Source: Hyphomicrobium facile
GTDB lineage: Bacteria; Pseudomonadota; Alphaproteobacteria; Rhizobiales; Hyphomicrobiaceae
Length of the DNA: 64,000 nucleotides
Direction of reading: 5' to 3'
NCBI RefSeq assembly: GCF_900116175.1
Contig: NZ_FPCH01000001.1
Location: forward strand, 622,501-686,500
The notes under the pieces are model-generated. The model was not told the origin of the DNA. It saw only the letters and a program-made list of their open reading frames with translations, and did not search any database. Made by a program: the position numbers and the translations under genes. Below, in pieces: positions 17,882-26,307 of this stretch (position 1 is the stretch's first letter; each line of letters starts with the position of its first letter).

Positions 17882-19255
17882 TCACGGCGAGATCGAGGGG
17901 CTGAGCTGTTCAGCCTGAACCGGCGTCGAGGGTGGAATTTCGCGGTCATCGACGAAGACGTATCGCTTCAGCCGTTCTTGAAATTCCGCTTCGCGCGCGT
18001 GAGCCATCTCGCCCTTGGTGTCGGCCTCGATCAATGCCGACATGAGGATGTCGAAGTGCGCATCGAGCGCGCAGAGGAGGATCAAGTCGACCCCGGCGTT
18101 GACGGCTTTGACCGCGGCGCCGCCAACTCCGTCTTTCGAACCCGTCACCGCGCCCATGCTGAAATCGTCGGTGATCAGCAGTCCGTCGTTTTCGAAGCGC
18201 GGTCTCATCACCGTGTTGATCATGGCATCGGAGAAGGACGCGGGCGTCTCCTTGTCGATGGCGTCGACGCGTACATGGCCGACCATGGTCGCGATGCCGG
18301 GCTGGGTCATGACGCGGCGGAACGGCAGCCAGTCACTCAGCTCAAGCTGGCTTTCCTTCGCGGTGAGTTCGCCTGACGCAACGTGCGTGTCGCGTGCCAC
18401 CCGGCCGAGGCCGGGGAAATGCTTGAGCGTACAGATGATGTTGAATTTCGTCAGTGTATCGCAGTACCAGCCTGCGACCTTGGCGACGAGGTAGGGGTCG
18501 CTGTCGATGGCACGCCAGAAGATGCGTGTTTCACCATCGTCACGGGAAGACTGGCCGAGCCGCAGATCGACAACGGGGCCGAAATTCATCGTTATGCCGA
18601 GGCGGTCGAGTTCGCGAGCTTGCGTTTCCGCATATTCGCGAACGGCCTTTTCGCGTTCGCTATCGGTCTTGAGTTTGGCGATGATCATTCCGAGCGTGGG
18701 CTGCCATTTCAGCGGCGGCGACAGCCGTGAAACGTAACCGCCTTCCTGGTCGGCCGCCACGATGAGACGCGGCATACCCTGTGCTCTGCGAATGTCCTGC
18801 AGGTCTTGAATGTCTTTGGCCACATCGGCGGCCTTGCGGCCGCGCACGTTGTGATCGGTGATGAAGATGCCGGCGATGGCCTTTTTCTCGACGAGGGGTT
18901 TGACCTCGGAGAAGCTCGCGAAACCCACGACGAGGCGACTGCCGAGCCGTTCGAGGAGCGCAGGATCGGACGCTAAGATCTCGGCTCTCGTCAGGAGCTT
19001 CTGCGGTCGCCTGGTTGCTGCCTGAGCTGCTCTTGCCGCCGCGGCTTTCGCTTTGGCGGCAACAGCCGCACGCCGGGCCAAGCGGTTTCGATAGAGGCGG
19101 GCCGCCTTATATTTTGCGCGCGCCGATCTCGCGGAATATTTACGCGCTCCCGATTTGGAATATCCGGCTTGAGCTTCTCCGCCGCCTTCAATCGGCGCGA
19201 GAAGCGCGACCGACAGGAACGCAAGAACAACGGCCCGGGCGATGGTTTTAATCAT
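17882..19255 (-). CDS. Glycoside hydrolase family 3, NagZ-like beta-N-acetylhexosaminidase, secreted
   Basis: 457 aa from ATG 19255 (a TTG three codons upstream is possible). The N-terminus has a signal sequence (about 1-28), then ~60 Lys/Arg/Ala-rich residues, and then a GH3 TIM barrel. The NagZ signature KHFPGLGR near 277 continues with a DTHV segment, and the nucleophile motif ITDDFSMGAV is near 358-367, with the Asp doublet expected for catalysis. NagZ normally works in the cytoplasm on recycled muropeptides, but this one carries an export signal and a basic region suited to wall or DNA contact. The size exceeds NagZ (~340 aa) because of that N-terminal region. Confidence 0.85.
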   Translation of the reverse strand: MIKTIARAVVLAFLSVALLAPIEGGGEAQAGYSKSGARKYSARSARAKYKAARLYRNRLARRAAVAAKAKAAAARAAQAATRRPQKLLTRAEILASDPALLERLGSRLVVGFASFSEVKPLVEKKAIAGIFITDHNVRGRKAADVAKDIQDLQDIRRAQGMPRLIVAADQEGGYVSRLSPPLKWQPTLGMIIAKLKTDSEREKAVREYAETQARELDRLGITMNFGPVVDLRLGQSSRDDGETRIFWRAIDSDPYLVAKVAGWYCDTLTKFNIICTLKHFPGLGRVARDTHVASGELTAKESQLELSDWLPFRRVMTQPGIATMVGHVRVDAIDKETPASFSDAMINTVMRPRFENDGLLITDDFSMGAVTGSKDGVGGAAVKAVNAGVDLILLCALDAHFDILMSALIEADTKGEMAHAREAEFQERLKRYVFVDDREIPPSTPVQAEQLSPSISP

Positions 19256-19354
19256 GCTCGACAAAGGTTCGCGGTTTTGAGACCCGTCCGCTGGGAGAAT
19301 GCAAAAGTATTAGGCTTGCTTTTGCGTAACGCCCAGCTTCGACGATAATTAATC

Positions 19355-20215
19355 TCAATAAATTCTGACGGGAAAGTAGCGTTGAACGAGTTCTTCAAAC
19401 CGCCCTGATGCCCTTACTCGCTCCAGAGCTTTGTTCAGCAGGAGCCTAATGCCAGGATCGGTTTTCGGAACGGCAATTGCGATGCCGTCGCCGAAGAACT
19501 TCGGTTCCAAGAAGGGGCCACCCCGCATTTCGCAACACTGACGCGATAACGTTCCGTTCAGCCAAAAGGCGAGGGATATTCCATCGTCGAAGATGAAGTC
19601 GGCTTTGCCGGCGGCCAACGCCTCGCGGGCCAAGTCGGCGTTTTCGTAGATCGCGAGCGGGCTATCGCGGAAGAAGGCCTTGAGGAAGGCTTCGTGTGCG
19701 GTGCCGCGCGCAACGGCGATGCGCTTTCCGTCGAGGCCGCTCGGTGTCATCTCGACTTGGGGCTGCTCCTTGCGTCCGGCGAACCGTCCGGGGGTGTGGA
19801 AGTAGCGATCCGTGAAGTCGACGTCTTTGAGCGCTGCGCCCGTCACCTTGTGAGCGGCGATGACGGCGTCGGCTTCGCCCTTCTTCAGGCCTGCGAAGAG
19901 AACTTCCCAAGGACGGGCCTTGATATCGCAGGACGTACCGAGCTCCAGGCAAATGGCGCGTGCGAGATCGACGTTGAAGCCGACCAGCACTCCGTCCTCA
20001 TCATAGAAGTTGAAGGGCGGGAAATCGCTGTCGGTCAGAAACCGGATGACGACCCGGCGCGTGGGGGCGGTGTCTGTGGCTGTTTCCGTGGCCGCTGCTG
20101 CAACCCGTATCGGCCCCGCATTTTCGGAGAAGGCGGAGACGGCACTGCCGAGCGCCAATGTCACGAAGGCGGTGAAGGCGAGGAGGGCGTTCTGGACTCG
20201 TCTGTGCATCTTCAT
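19355..20215 (-). CDS. Periplasmic solute-binding protein, family 3
   Basis: 286 aa. Signal peptide about 1-30, then a family 3 binding-protein fold starting with FLTDSDFPPFNFYDEDGVLVG and the typical GFNVDLARAICLELG. Such proteins deliver polar amino acids or related compounds to an ABC permease, or act as PQQ/alcohol-oxidation accessory proteins. No permease or ATPase genes are adjacent, so the ligand cannot be inferred. Five cysteines, including an adjacent pair (CC) near residue 229, are unusual for the family. Confidence 0.85.
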   Translation of the reverse strand: MKMHRRVQNALLAFTAFVTLALGSAVSAFSENAGPIRVAAAATETATDTAPTRRVVIRFLTDSDFPPFNFYDEDGVLVGFNVDLARAICLELGTSCDIKARPWEVLFAGLKKGEADAVIAAHKVTGAALKDVDFTDRYFHTPGRFAGRKEQPQVEMTPSGLDGKRIAVARGTAHEAFLKAFFRDSPLAIYENADLAREALAAGKADFIFDDGISLAFWLNGTLSRQCCEMRGGPFLEPKFFGDGIAIAVPKTDPGIRLLLNKALERVRASGRFEELVQRYFPVRIY

Positions 20216-20349
20216 CCGCTCTTATTGCTCCCCTCGCGGACAGATCGCAAATCCGCGCGTCTTCCAGCTTTCAAATTTGCACACCTTGAGCATATACTTT
20301 GTCACTGGCTGGGCGAGGGCGGTCGCCGTGGGGGCCAACCAGGGGCTGA

Positions 20350-21867
20350 ATGTTTGGGGCTCGGTCAAAAACACCGACTGCGCGTGCCGTACGGACGTCG
20401 CGCGCTGTTGTCCGCGGGCTCGGTTCGTCGCAATCGCAGTTTCAACGCGATATTGGGCAACTTGACCGCGCGGTCAACGATTTGCGGCGGCGGGCGCCGG
20501 ACTTTTCCGCGGCTTCTCCGCTTCTTCTATGGCAGCGCGCCTTCCTCTTCTCGGCGCTGGCGGCGCTGACGGCCGGGCTGATCCTGATCAACGATTTCGG
20601 CCTCGTTCTCTGGTCGCTGACCATCACGTTGCCGTTCTTCATGATCTCCGCGGTTCGGCTGGTCGCGTTTTGGCAGGCGTGGAGGAACCCGAAGGGACGG
20701 CCGGAGCGGCGGTCTTTCGACCGGCGGTTCGACAGCCGGTTGCCGACGTTCTCCGTGCTCATCCCTCTCTACCGGGAAGTTGCCGTGGTGCCGGGCTTGC
20801 TCGATGCGCTTGCGCGTCTCGATTATCCGAGCGAGCTCCTCGAAATACTTTTCATCACCGAGGCGGACGATCAGGCGACGCGGCGAGCGATCGCGAACGC
20901 CGGACTTTATCCGAACATGAGAATGGTAACGGTTCCGCAGGGGCAGCCCAAAACGAAGCCGCGGGCGCTGAACTACGCGTTGCAGGATGCGCGCGGCGCG
21001 CTCGTGGTGGTCTTCGATGCCGAGGACGTTCCGGACGCTGACCAGCTTCGCCGCGCGGCTCATGCCTTCATCGAAGGCGGGCCGCGTCTTGCGTGCGTGC
21101 AAGCGCGGCTGTCGGTCTCGAACATGGACGACTCCTTTTTCAGCCGGCAGTTCGCGCTCGAGTACGCGGCGCTCTTCAGGGGCTTGCTTCCGGCGTTGGA
21201 CTATCTCCGGTGGCCCATTCCTCTCGGCGGAACTTCAAATCATTTCCGGCGCGACGTTCTTCTCAAATGCGGCGGATGGGATCCATTCAACGTCACCGAG
21301 GATGCCGATCTCGGAATTCGACTGGCTCGCCTCGGGTACGAAGTGTCTCTCGTCGACTCGGAGACGATGGAAGAGGCCCCGACGACGTGGCGCACGTGGC
21401 TCGGTCAGCGTACGCGCTGGATCAAGGGCTGGATGCAGACGTATCTCGTTCATATGCGCCGCCCCTCTCGGCTTTGGCGCGATCTCGGTCCGTGGAAGTT
21501 TGCCGGCTTTCAGGTGACGATCTGCGCCATGCTCGTCTCGATGCTCTGCCATCCATGGTTCTATGTTCTGGCCGCGATATACAGCGTGATGGGAATGGGG
21601 GTTCTGCCCGAGAGTGAGCTTTTGCTTTGGCTGTGCGGAGCCAACCTCGCGACGGGTTATCTTTCCGCGGCTTCGCTCATCGCTATTACGTCCGCAGGGT
21701 CGGGCACGTTGCGACGCCTCTTCTCGGTTTTCTTTCTGCCGGTCTATTGGCTCGCGATTTCATTTGCCGCTTATCGCGCGGTTCTCGATTTGATGCTTCG
21801 GCCCTTCTATTGGGAGAAGACCACGCACGGGGTCAGCCGGGTTCGACCTCCCAGCAGGCGCGTTTGA
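20350..21867 (+). CDS. Membrane glycosyltransferase family 2 (cellulose synthase-like)
   Basis: 505 aa. Two N-terminal membrane helices (about 58-100), a cytosolic GT-A domain with DAEDVPD near 223 (metal-binding Asp), EDADLGIRLA near 316 (catalytic base) and QRTRWIKGW near 353 (the processive QxxRW motif), then three or four C-terminal helices. This layout fits inner-membrane processive beta-glycosyltransferases that extrude a polysaccharide. No PilZ domain or bcsB-like partner is adjacent, so the product polymer is unknown. Confidence 0.88.
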   Translation: MFGARSKTPTARAVRTSRAVVRGLGSSQSQFQRDIGQLDRAVNDLRRRAPDFSAASPLLLWQRAFLFSALAALTAGLILINDFGLVLWSLTITLPFFMISAVRLVAFWQAWRNPKGRPERRSFDRRFDSRLPTFSVLIPLYREVAVVPGLLDALARLDYPSELLEILFITEADDQATRRAIANAGLYPNMRMVTVPQGQPKTKPRALNYALQDARGALVVVFDAEDVPDADQLRRAAHAFIEGGPRLACVQARLSVSNMDDSFFSRQFALEYAALFRGLLPALDYLRWPIPLGGTSNHFRRDVLLKCGGWDPFNVTEDADLGIRLARLGYEVSLVDSETMEEAPTTWRTWLGQRTRWIKGWMQTYLVHMRRPSRLWRDLGPWKFAGFQVTICAMLVSMLCHPWFYVLAAIYSVMGMGVLPESELLLWLCGANLATGYLSAASLIAITSAGSGTLRRLFSVFFLPVYWLAISFAAYRAVLDLMLRPFYWEKTTHGVSRVRPPSRRV

Positions 21868-21897
21868 CGCCCAAGCGAAAATCATTATTTCGTCTGA

Positions 21898-22290
21898 TTA
21901 TTTCGTCCGGCCAAATGCCTTACGCAATTCGTCTTTGGCACGATCCAATGTCTGCCGGCGTTTGGCGGTCAGGTTCTTGCCTGCACGATTAATATAAAAG
22001 TTGAGCATCGACATCGCCGATTGAAATGGCGTCGTTTTTCGACGGTGGCTGCGTTCGGCCGAACGCTTCAGTGATTGCGCGATTTCCGCCGGTTTACGCG
22101 CGAACACATGGTTTTCGAGATCGAGCGCGTCGCTGTGCTCGGTGACCTCCGCGGACCAGAGGTGTTTTGGGCGGCTCTGTCCGCCGCTCTTGCGCTCTGC
22201 TTTCCGGCGATCCGTTTGCGACTGCTTGGATTTTTTTTCGCGCTGGGGCAAACTATAGTCCTTTAGACTGATTTTACCGCGTTGATCCAA
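21898..22290 (-). CDS. DUF3175 protein
   Basis: 130 aa, basic. The core VTEHSDALDLENHVF, SLKRSAERS and the long block FQSAMSMLNFYINRAGKNL match the DUF3175 family as I remember it. The family has no known function. The N-terminal ~45 residues are Lys/Gln/Arg-rich and low complexity, and the start (TTG 22290) is uncertain. It converges on the glycosyltransferase gene and diverges from cfa. Confidence 0.75.
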   Translation of the reverse strand: MDQRGKISLKDYSLPQREKKSKQSQTDRRKAERKSGGQSRPKHLWSAEVTEHSDALDLENHVFARKPAEIAQSLKRSAERSHRRKTTPFQSAMSMLNFYINRAGKNLTAKRRQTLDRAKDELRKAFGRTK

Positions 22291-22413
22291 TGCAGGTGAA
22301 AAACCGAAGTTAGTCGCCTAAGTTCCGACCGCCGGGGAGCCTTTGGCCAGGAACCAAAAGGCCTTTCCGGTCGTTGTCTTTGTCGTTTGTGCGCAAACTA
22401 AGCGGCCCGGCCG

Positions 22414-23667
22414 ATGAAACGTGCGTTGCAATCGCTTGTACGCCAATGCGTCCGTGAGGGCTCATTGACGCTGGAATTTCCCAGAGGTGATCGCGTCTCG
22501 GCCGGTGACGGCACGGGCCTGCCTCTCAAAGTGCGCTTGACGGATTCAAAAGCGGCTTTCAAACTTTTCTTTCATCCAGAGATGGCGCTCGGCGAGCTTT
22601 TCACCGATGGCCGATTGGAAGTCTCGGGCGGCACCATTTACGATTTGCTCGACCTCTTGGGGCGCAACCTTCACAGCCTGACGCCACCGCAGTTCGGACG
22701 CCTTCGCAACGTCTTGCGCACAACTGTCGGGCGGTGGACGCGGCGGAACTCCGAACGACTGGCGCGTGACAACGTCCATCACCATTACGACATCGACGAT
22801 CGAATCTATGAATTGTTTCTCGACGCCGACCGGCAATATTCGTGTGCTTATTTCGATGCTCCGGGGCAGAGCTTGGATGCCGCCCAACTCGCCAAGAAGC
22901 GGCACATAGCAGCAAAGCTTCTTATTCCGCCTGGAGGCGCCAAGATTCTCGATATCGGCAGCGGGTGGGGTGGATTGGCGCTTTATCTCGCCGATATCGA
23001 CGGCGCGGACGTCACCGGTTTGACGCTATCGCCCGAGCAGCTGAAGGTCGCGGAACGGCGGGGCAGGGAGCGAGGTCTCAGCTCCCGGGTTCACTTCCGG
23101 TTGGAAGACTACCGGGAGCTTCACGAGTCATTCGACCGGATCGTCTCCGTTGGAATGTTCGAGCACGTCGGTCCGAAGGACTACGACACTTACTTCGACA
23201 TCGTTCAGCGGAGCCTCAACGATAACGGCGTTGCTTTGCTGCATACGATCGGGCGTATCGACGGCCGAAGCGCGGTCAATCCTTGGTTCGCAAAGTATAT
23301 CTTTCCCGGCAGCTACCTCCCGTCACTTGCCGAGGTTCTTCCGTCCATCGAAAGATCGGGTCTCATCGTCACCGATATCGAGATCCTCCGGCTTCACTAC
23401 GCCGATACGCTCGCCGCCTGGCGAAGCCGGTTCATGGCGCGGCGTGCAGAAGCTGCCGCCGTGCTCGACGAACGTTTCTGCAGGATGTGGGAATACTACC
23501 TGGCGGCGGCGGAAGCCGGTTTCCGATACGGGGGCCTTGTGGTCTTTCAGATACAGCTTGCGAAGACGATCGATGCCGTTCCGCGTGTCCGCAACTACAT
23601 GGCAGCCGAAGAGGAAAGGTTGCGCCGGCGCGAAGAGGACATGGGCCGAAGCGTGGCCGCCGAGTGA
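22414..23667 (+). CDS. cfa: Cyclopropane-fatty-acyl-phospholipid synthase family
   Basis: 417 aa. The SAM-binding glycine motif ILDIGSGWGGLALYLA is near residue 178, preceded by HHYDIDDRIYELFLD (the conserved CFA segment near 127) and followed by MFEHVGPKDYDTYF. The enzyme transfers a methylene from SAM to unsaturated acyl chains of membrane phospholipids, a stationary-phase or acid-stress trait. The N-terminal ~110 residues are the lipid-binding domain. A hairpin (CCTTTGG with CCAAAAGG) lies about 60 nt upstream in the leader. Confidence 0.92.
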   Translation: MKRALQSLVRQCVREGSLTLEFPRGDRVSAGDGTGLPLKVRLTDSKAAFKLFFHPEMALGELFTDGRLEVSGGTIYDLLDLLGRNLHSLTPPQFGRLRNVLRTTVGRWTRRNSERLARDNVHHHYDIDDRIYELFLDADRQYSCAYFDAPGQSLDAAQLAKKRHIAAKLLIPPGGAKILDIGSGWGGLALYLADIDGADVTGLTLSPEQLKVAERRGRERGLSSRVHFRLEDYRELHESFDRIVSVGMFEHVGPKDYDTYFDIVQRSLNDNGVALLHTIGRIDGRSAVNPWFAKYIFPGSYLPSLAEVLPSIERSGLIVTDIEILRLHYADTLAAWRSRFMARRAEAAAVLDERFCRMWEYYLAAAEAGFRYGGLVVFQIQLAKTIDAVPRVRNYMAAEEERLRRREEDMGRSVAAE

Positions 23668-23682
23668 CTTCGCGGTGCTGCT

Positions 23683-24420
23683 TCAGCCGTTACGACTCGA
23701 CGTCCTGCCAGACGGCTCCACATCTACCCTCGGCTCGGCCGCCTGAGCAATTTCATACGCTCTGCTCGTCACCGCGTTCAGAGACTTCTCGACCTCGCGC
23801 CGTTTGCGTTCGATTTCGTTTTCATCGGCGTCCGGTGCGACGAAAATCGGATCGCCGGCGACGAGGGCGAGTTTGGAGAATGGAAGATTGATCGTCATCC
23901 GGCTCCAGGAATTCAGCACGATAAATCTCGAGGTCGCGGCGGCAACGGGAATGATGGGGCGGCCGGAGAGGCGGGCCAATGTCACGATGCCATTACCCGC
24001 ATGGCGCGGCCGGGACGGTGGGACGTCAGCCGTCATCGCGACGATGGACCCCTCTTCGAGCGCCCGCACTGCCGCTCGCAGCGCGTATGCGCCGCCGCGA
24101 TCCCTCTTTCGGTGACCGGCACCAGCGCCACGAATTGCCGAGATGCCGAATTTGCTCAAGAAATGCGCCACGATCTCACCGTCGCCGTGACGCGAGACCA
24201 TAGCTGCTACGGCGTATTCGCGCGTGTTGAGATCGGCAAGCATCATGAATTGCCCGTGCCACATCGCCATGATGAAGGGCACTTCGGCGCGCAGATCGTC
24301 GAAAAAAGTGGAGGGCTGGTAGACGGGTCGCGATGTCTTTTTAACTGCGTTGATCAATCCGGCTACGATGCGGCCAGCGATCCCCGCCAGAATCTTATTT
24401 CTTTTCGATACACGGGCCAT
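23683..24420 (-). CDS. Lysophospholipid acyltransferase family (DUF374)
   Basis: 245 aa. The DUF374 signature FIMAMWHGQFMML is near residue 50, followed by SRHGDGEIVAHFLSKFG and RGGAYALRAAVRAL, then DVPPSRPRHAGNGIV. The HxxxxD-like acyltransferase core is otherwise modest. The family adds acyl chains to lipid A precursors or lysophospholipids at the inner membrane. It is convergent with cfa (16 nt between stops), an envelope-lipid pairing that may be chance. Confidence 0.85.
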   Translation of the reverse strand: MARVSKRNKILAGIAGRIVAGLINAVKKTSRPVYQPSTFFDDLRAEVPFIMAMWHGQFMMLADLNTREYAVAAMVSRHGDGEIVAHFLSKFGISAIRGAGAGHRKRDRGGAYALRAAVRALEEGSIVAMTADVPPSRPRHAGNGIVTLARLSGRPIIPVAAATSRFIVLNSWSRMTINLPFSKLALVAGDPIFVAPDADENEIERKRREVEKSLNAVTSRAYEIAQAAEPRVDVEPSGRTSSRNG

Positions 24421-24582
24421 TCTGTTTTAACCAGCGAGCTGCGTAGAGAGATTTCACCGCAATAGCCTAGCGGCCACCCAAAATTAGCGAAATCATGCGG
24501 GGATGCAATCGTCCCGCATTTGGCAACAGTCGCAGGTGCTGGGATAAAACTTTCGCGCAACAATGCTCACTTCGACAACGCT

Positions 24583-24729
24583 TCAACCGAGCATTTCAAT
24601 GCCGAGGCTGATGAGGAGTGCGAGCGTTGTTGCTGCTACGACGCAAAGCAGAGCGATGAAAACATAGTATCCGTCGGAGGCTGGATGCTTGACCTCGTCG
24701 AACCGGATTTTTCCTGCATGCTTTGGCAT
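24583..24729 (-). CDS. Small single-helix membrane protein (48 aa)
   Basis: Reads MPKHAGKIRFDEVKHPASDG, then one hydrophobic helix (YYVFIALLCVVAATTLALLI) and a short tail ending GIEMLG. Charged N-terminus and a single helix suggest an inner-membrane peptide. No strong Shine-Dalgarno is seen, so the call rests on codon-like composition and the clean topology. Function unknown. Confidence 0.4.
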   Translation of the reverse strand: MPKHAGKIRFDEVKHPASDGYYVFIALLCVVAATTLALLISLGIEMLG

Positions 24730-25010
24730 ACTGAAACTCGAAGGTAATTGCTGCCTCGTAACGAACTCGGCGACATAAAGCTCCCGTTGCCTACATTCAA
24801 GTTGGTGCGACCGAATTGCCTGAGAACGTGCGGCACTTATTCACGCACTGAGCATGTTCGTCCGATTAGCGCTTGCGATCGAGTTTCGTGATCGGCGCGT
24901 AACCAATCTCACGGCGACGTTCATCCAAAATTCAGAAGCAAAATCAGAAGAGAAGCAGGCGCGGCTTGGCGTTCAACATGCTCGCGCGCAGCATTATACG
25001 GGGTGACGTA

Positions 25011-25244
25011 ATGGACAAATTTCGCGTTGTCGTGTGGTGTCAGTCATGCAGCGGTGACGATGAGGGATGCTTCGGCGGAGGGACTGGATTGCTCGATGGC
25101 GCCTTCGAGTCGTGGGAGGATGCCGACAAGGCCGGTGTTCGCTACTGCGCCGAGCTGCCGTACCAATATCGCATCGTCAACACCGGATCGTTGCAGGTTT
25201 TTACGCCCGCATCAGGTCACTTTGCTGGCTCAATGCCTCTTTGA
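25011..25244 (+). CDS. Small hypothetical protein, Cys-containing (77 aa)
   Basis: Start ATG 25011 has GGGGTGA seven nt upstream, preferred over an ATG at 24966. The product begins MDKFRVVVWCQSCSGDDEGC, with four cysteines in the first ~55 residues, then FESWEDADKAGVRYCAELP. A WCQSC cluster could bind metal or form a disulfide; no family recognised. Its 3' end overlaps the convergent coiled-coil gene by 44 nt. Confidence 0.5.
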   Translation: MDKFRVVVWCQSCSGDDEGCFGGGTGLLDGAFESWEDADKAGVRYCAELPYQYRIVNTGSLQVFTPASGHFAGSMPL

Positions 25245-25425
25245 GCGTTTGCTGGGCCATCTGCAATTTGCGGATCATATCTTCGTAATCAACCGCAGAC
25301 TCGAGCGCTTCGGCAATAAGATAGTCGGCCTGCTCGAGTTTGGCTTCGAGGCGCGCGATGCGGGAGCGCGCATCGAAAAGCTCCGCCGGCTCATTATTGC
25401 TTACCGCAATGCTTTCATAAGTCAT
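25201..25425 (-). CDS. Small coiled-coil protein (74 aa)
   Basis: ATG 25425 is preceded by TAGGAG at good spacing. After ~18 polar residues, residues 19-70 have a heptad pattern (RIARLEAKLEQADYLIAEAL, then YEDMIRKLQMAQQTLKEAL), so a dimeric coiled coil is likely. No family recognised. The leader contains three 12-bp direct repeats. Confidence 0.6.
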   Translation of the reverse strand: MTYESIAVSNNEPAELFDARSRIARLEAKLEQADYLIAEALESAVDYEDMIRKLQMAQQTLKEALSQQSDLMRA

Positions 25426-25439
25426 CGCCTGCTCCTACT

Positions 25440-25475
25440 CGCACGTTCTGGCGCACGTTCCGGCGTACGTTCGCT
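25440..25475. repeat. Three tandem 12-bp direct repeats
   Basis: CGCACGTTCTGG, CGCACGTTCCGG and CGTACGTTCGCT follow each other without a gap just upstream of the 74-aa coiled-coil gene. Each repeat contains a (G)NACGTTC core, so they could be a regulator's binding array. Confidence 0.6.
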
Positions 25476-25619
25476 AGGCAACGCGTGAGGGCCACGAGGG
25501 TTCCTCGGACCTGTTCGTGCTCGCTAAAGCCGCAGCACCACCGCGGAACACCGGCGATCAAGGCCTTGGCGGGCGGTCCCAACGTACCGCCGCGCCTGCG
25601 AGGATCCTGACGCGGTTTC

Positions 25620-25814
25620 TCAGGCTGCTTGGTTCATTACAGCGGCGCGGAATTTCGATATATCGCGCTCGCCTTGATCGGCAATGGCGCAGAGACGCTG
25701 AACGACGTCATCAGTCGAAAGTTCAGGGCGGTGGCTCCGTGCCTCGGTGAGAATTTCATTGATGATGTGCGCGAGCTTTTTCAACTCGTCTGAGCTGTAA
25801 CAGGTATTCTGCAT
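25620..25814 (-). CDS. Small hypothetical helical protein (64 aa)
   Basis: ATG 25814 has TAGGA 6 nt upstream; an upstream ATG (25853) lies inside a hairpin. The product (MQNTCYSSDELKKLAHIINE...) looks fully helical and acidic/amphipathic, with one Cys near the start and one mid-protein (RLCAIADQGERD). No family recognised. Two strong hairpins occupy its leader. Confidence 0.55.
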   Translation of the reverse strand: MQNTCYSSDELKKLAHIINEILTEARSHRPELSTDDVVQRLCAIADQGERDISKFRAAVMNQAA

Positions 25815-25836
25815 GTCGTTCCTAAGCCAACGGAAT

Positions 25837-25891
25837 GCCGGCTCGGCTCGCACCGAGCCGGCACCCTAACAAGCGGGGCTTGAGCCTCGCT
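25837..25891 (-). promoter_or_regulatory. Two tandem hairpins in the leader of the 64-aa gene
   Basis: A perfect 10-bp stem (GCCGGCTCGG 25837-25846 with CCGAGCCGGC 25853-25862, 6-nt loop) and, 9 nt away, an 8-bp stem with one G-U pair (AGCGGGGC 25872-25879 with GCCTCGCT 25884-25891, TTGA loop). Neither has a T tract in either direction, so a leader structure is more likely than a terminator. Confidence 0.5.
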
Positions 25892-26046
25892 CCGGGGTCA
25901 AAAACGCCTTCGATGACCGGTGGTTCCCGCATGCGCGTTTTCGCCCGCTGAGTGGCCGTCCGGCTGCATCTGCTGTGGCCGCAGCAGCGCAGCACGAAGG
26001 TATCGCGCAGGTTGGGCTTGACCATCCGTACCCAAATCAGATTGCT

Positions 26047-26224
26047 TAGCGGATGCCGACAGCAGCGTATGTGCTGAGTAGTTGTTGCCCATGAATCTAC
26101 ATGGCAATCTCTACCCCGAGGTTTGATCGGCAGCTGACAGAACCGCGCCGTCCCCAAATGGTTCTGTCCATGAGCGATAAGCTCAAAGAAGAGAGCGGCT
26201 TAAATGTCCGCTCTCTTTTTCTTT
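26047..26224 (+). ncRNA. Candidate structured small RNA ending at a strong intrinsic terminator
   Basis: A textbook terminator (GAGAGCGG 26191-26198 with CCGCTCTC 26208-26215, then TTTTTCTTT) has no protein gene on the plus strand before it. Upstream are two more hairpins: TTGCCCATG with CATGGCAA (26085-26107, one bulge) and the perfect 8-bp pair ACAGAACC/GGTTCTGT (26137-26144 and 26160-26167). A weak promoter, TTGACC (26018) with 17 nt to ATTGCT (26041), would start the transcript near 26047-26053, giving ~175 nt. The only plus-strand open frame here runs through the terminator. It does not look like 6S, SRP or tmRNA. Confidence 0.45.
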
Positions 26225-26271
26225 GTACGGATTATGTGGGGCGCTGCCGAGGAACCTCGTTCAATCAGCGC

Positions 26272-26305
26272 CGTTATCCTCCTGAGGAACGTTTGGAGGA
26301 TAACG
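26272..26305 (+). promoter_or_regulatory. 11-bp hairpin sequestering the ribosome-binding site of the 75-aa gene
   Basis: CGTTATCCTCC (26272-26282) pairs perfectly with GGAGGATAACG (26295-26305) around a 12-nt loop. The whole Shine-Dalgarno GGAGG of the gene at 26308 is inside the stem. No T tract follows, so this is not a terminator; it would shut translation unless opened. Confidence 0.65.
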
Positions 26306-26307
26306 CC

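Noticed and set aside
26101-26307. N-terminal extension of the 75-aa membrane protein from ATG 26101
   Set aside because: It would run through a strong terminator and the ribosome-site hairpin; ATG 26308 has an ideal Shine-Dalgarno.
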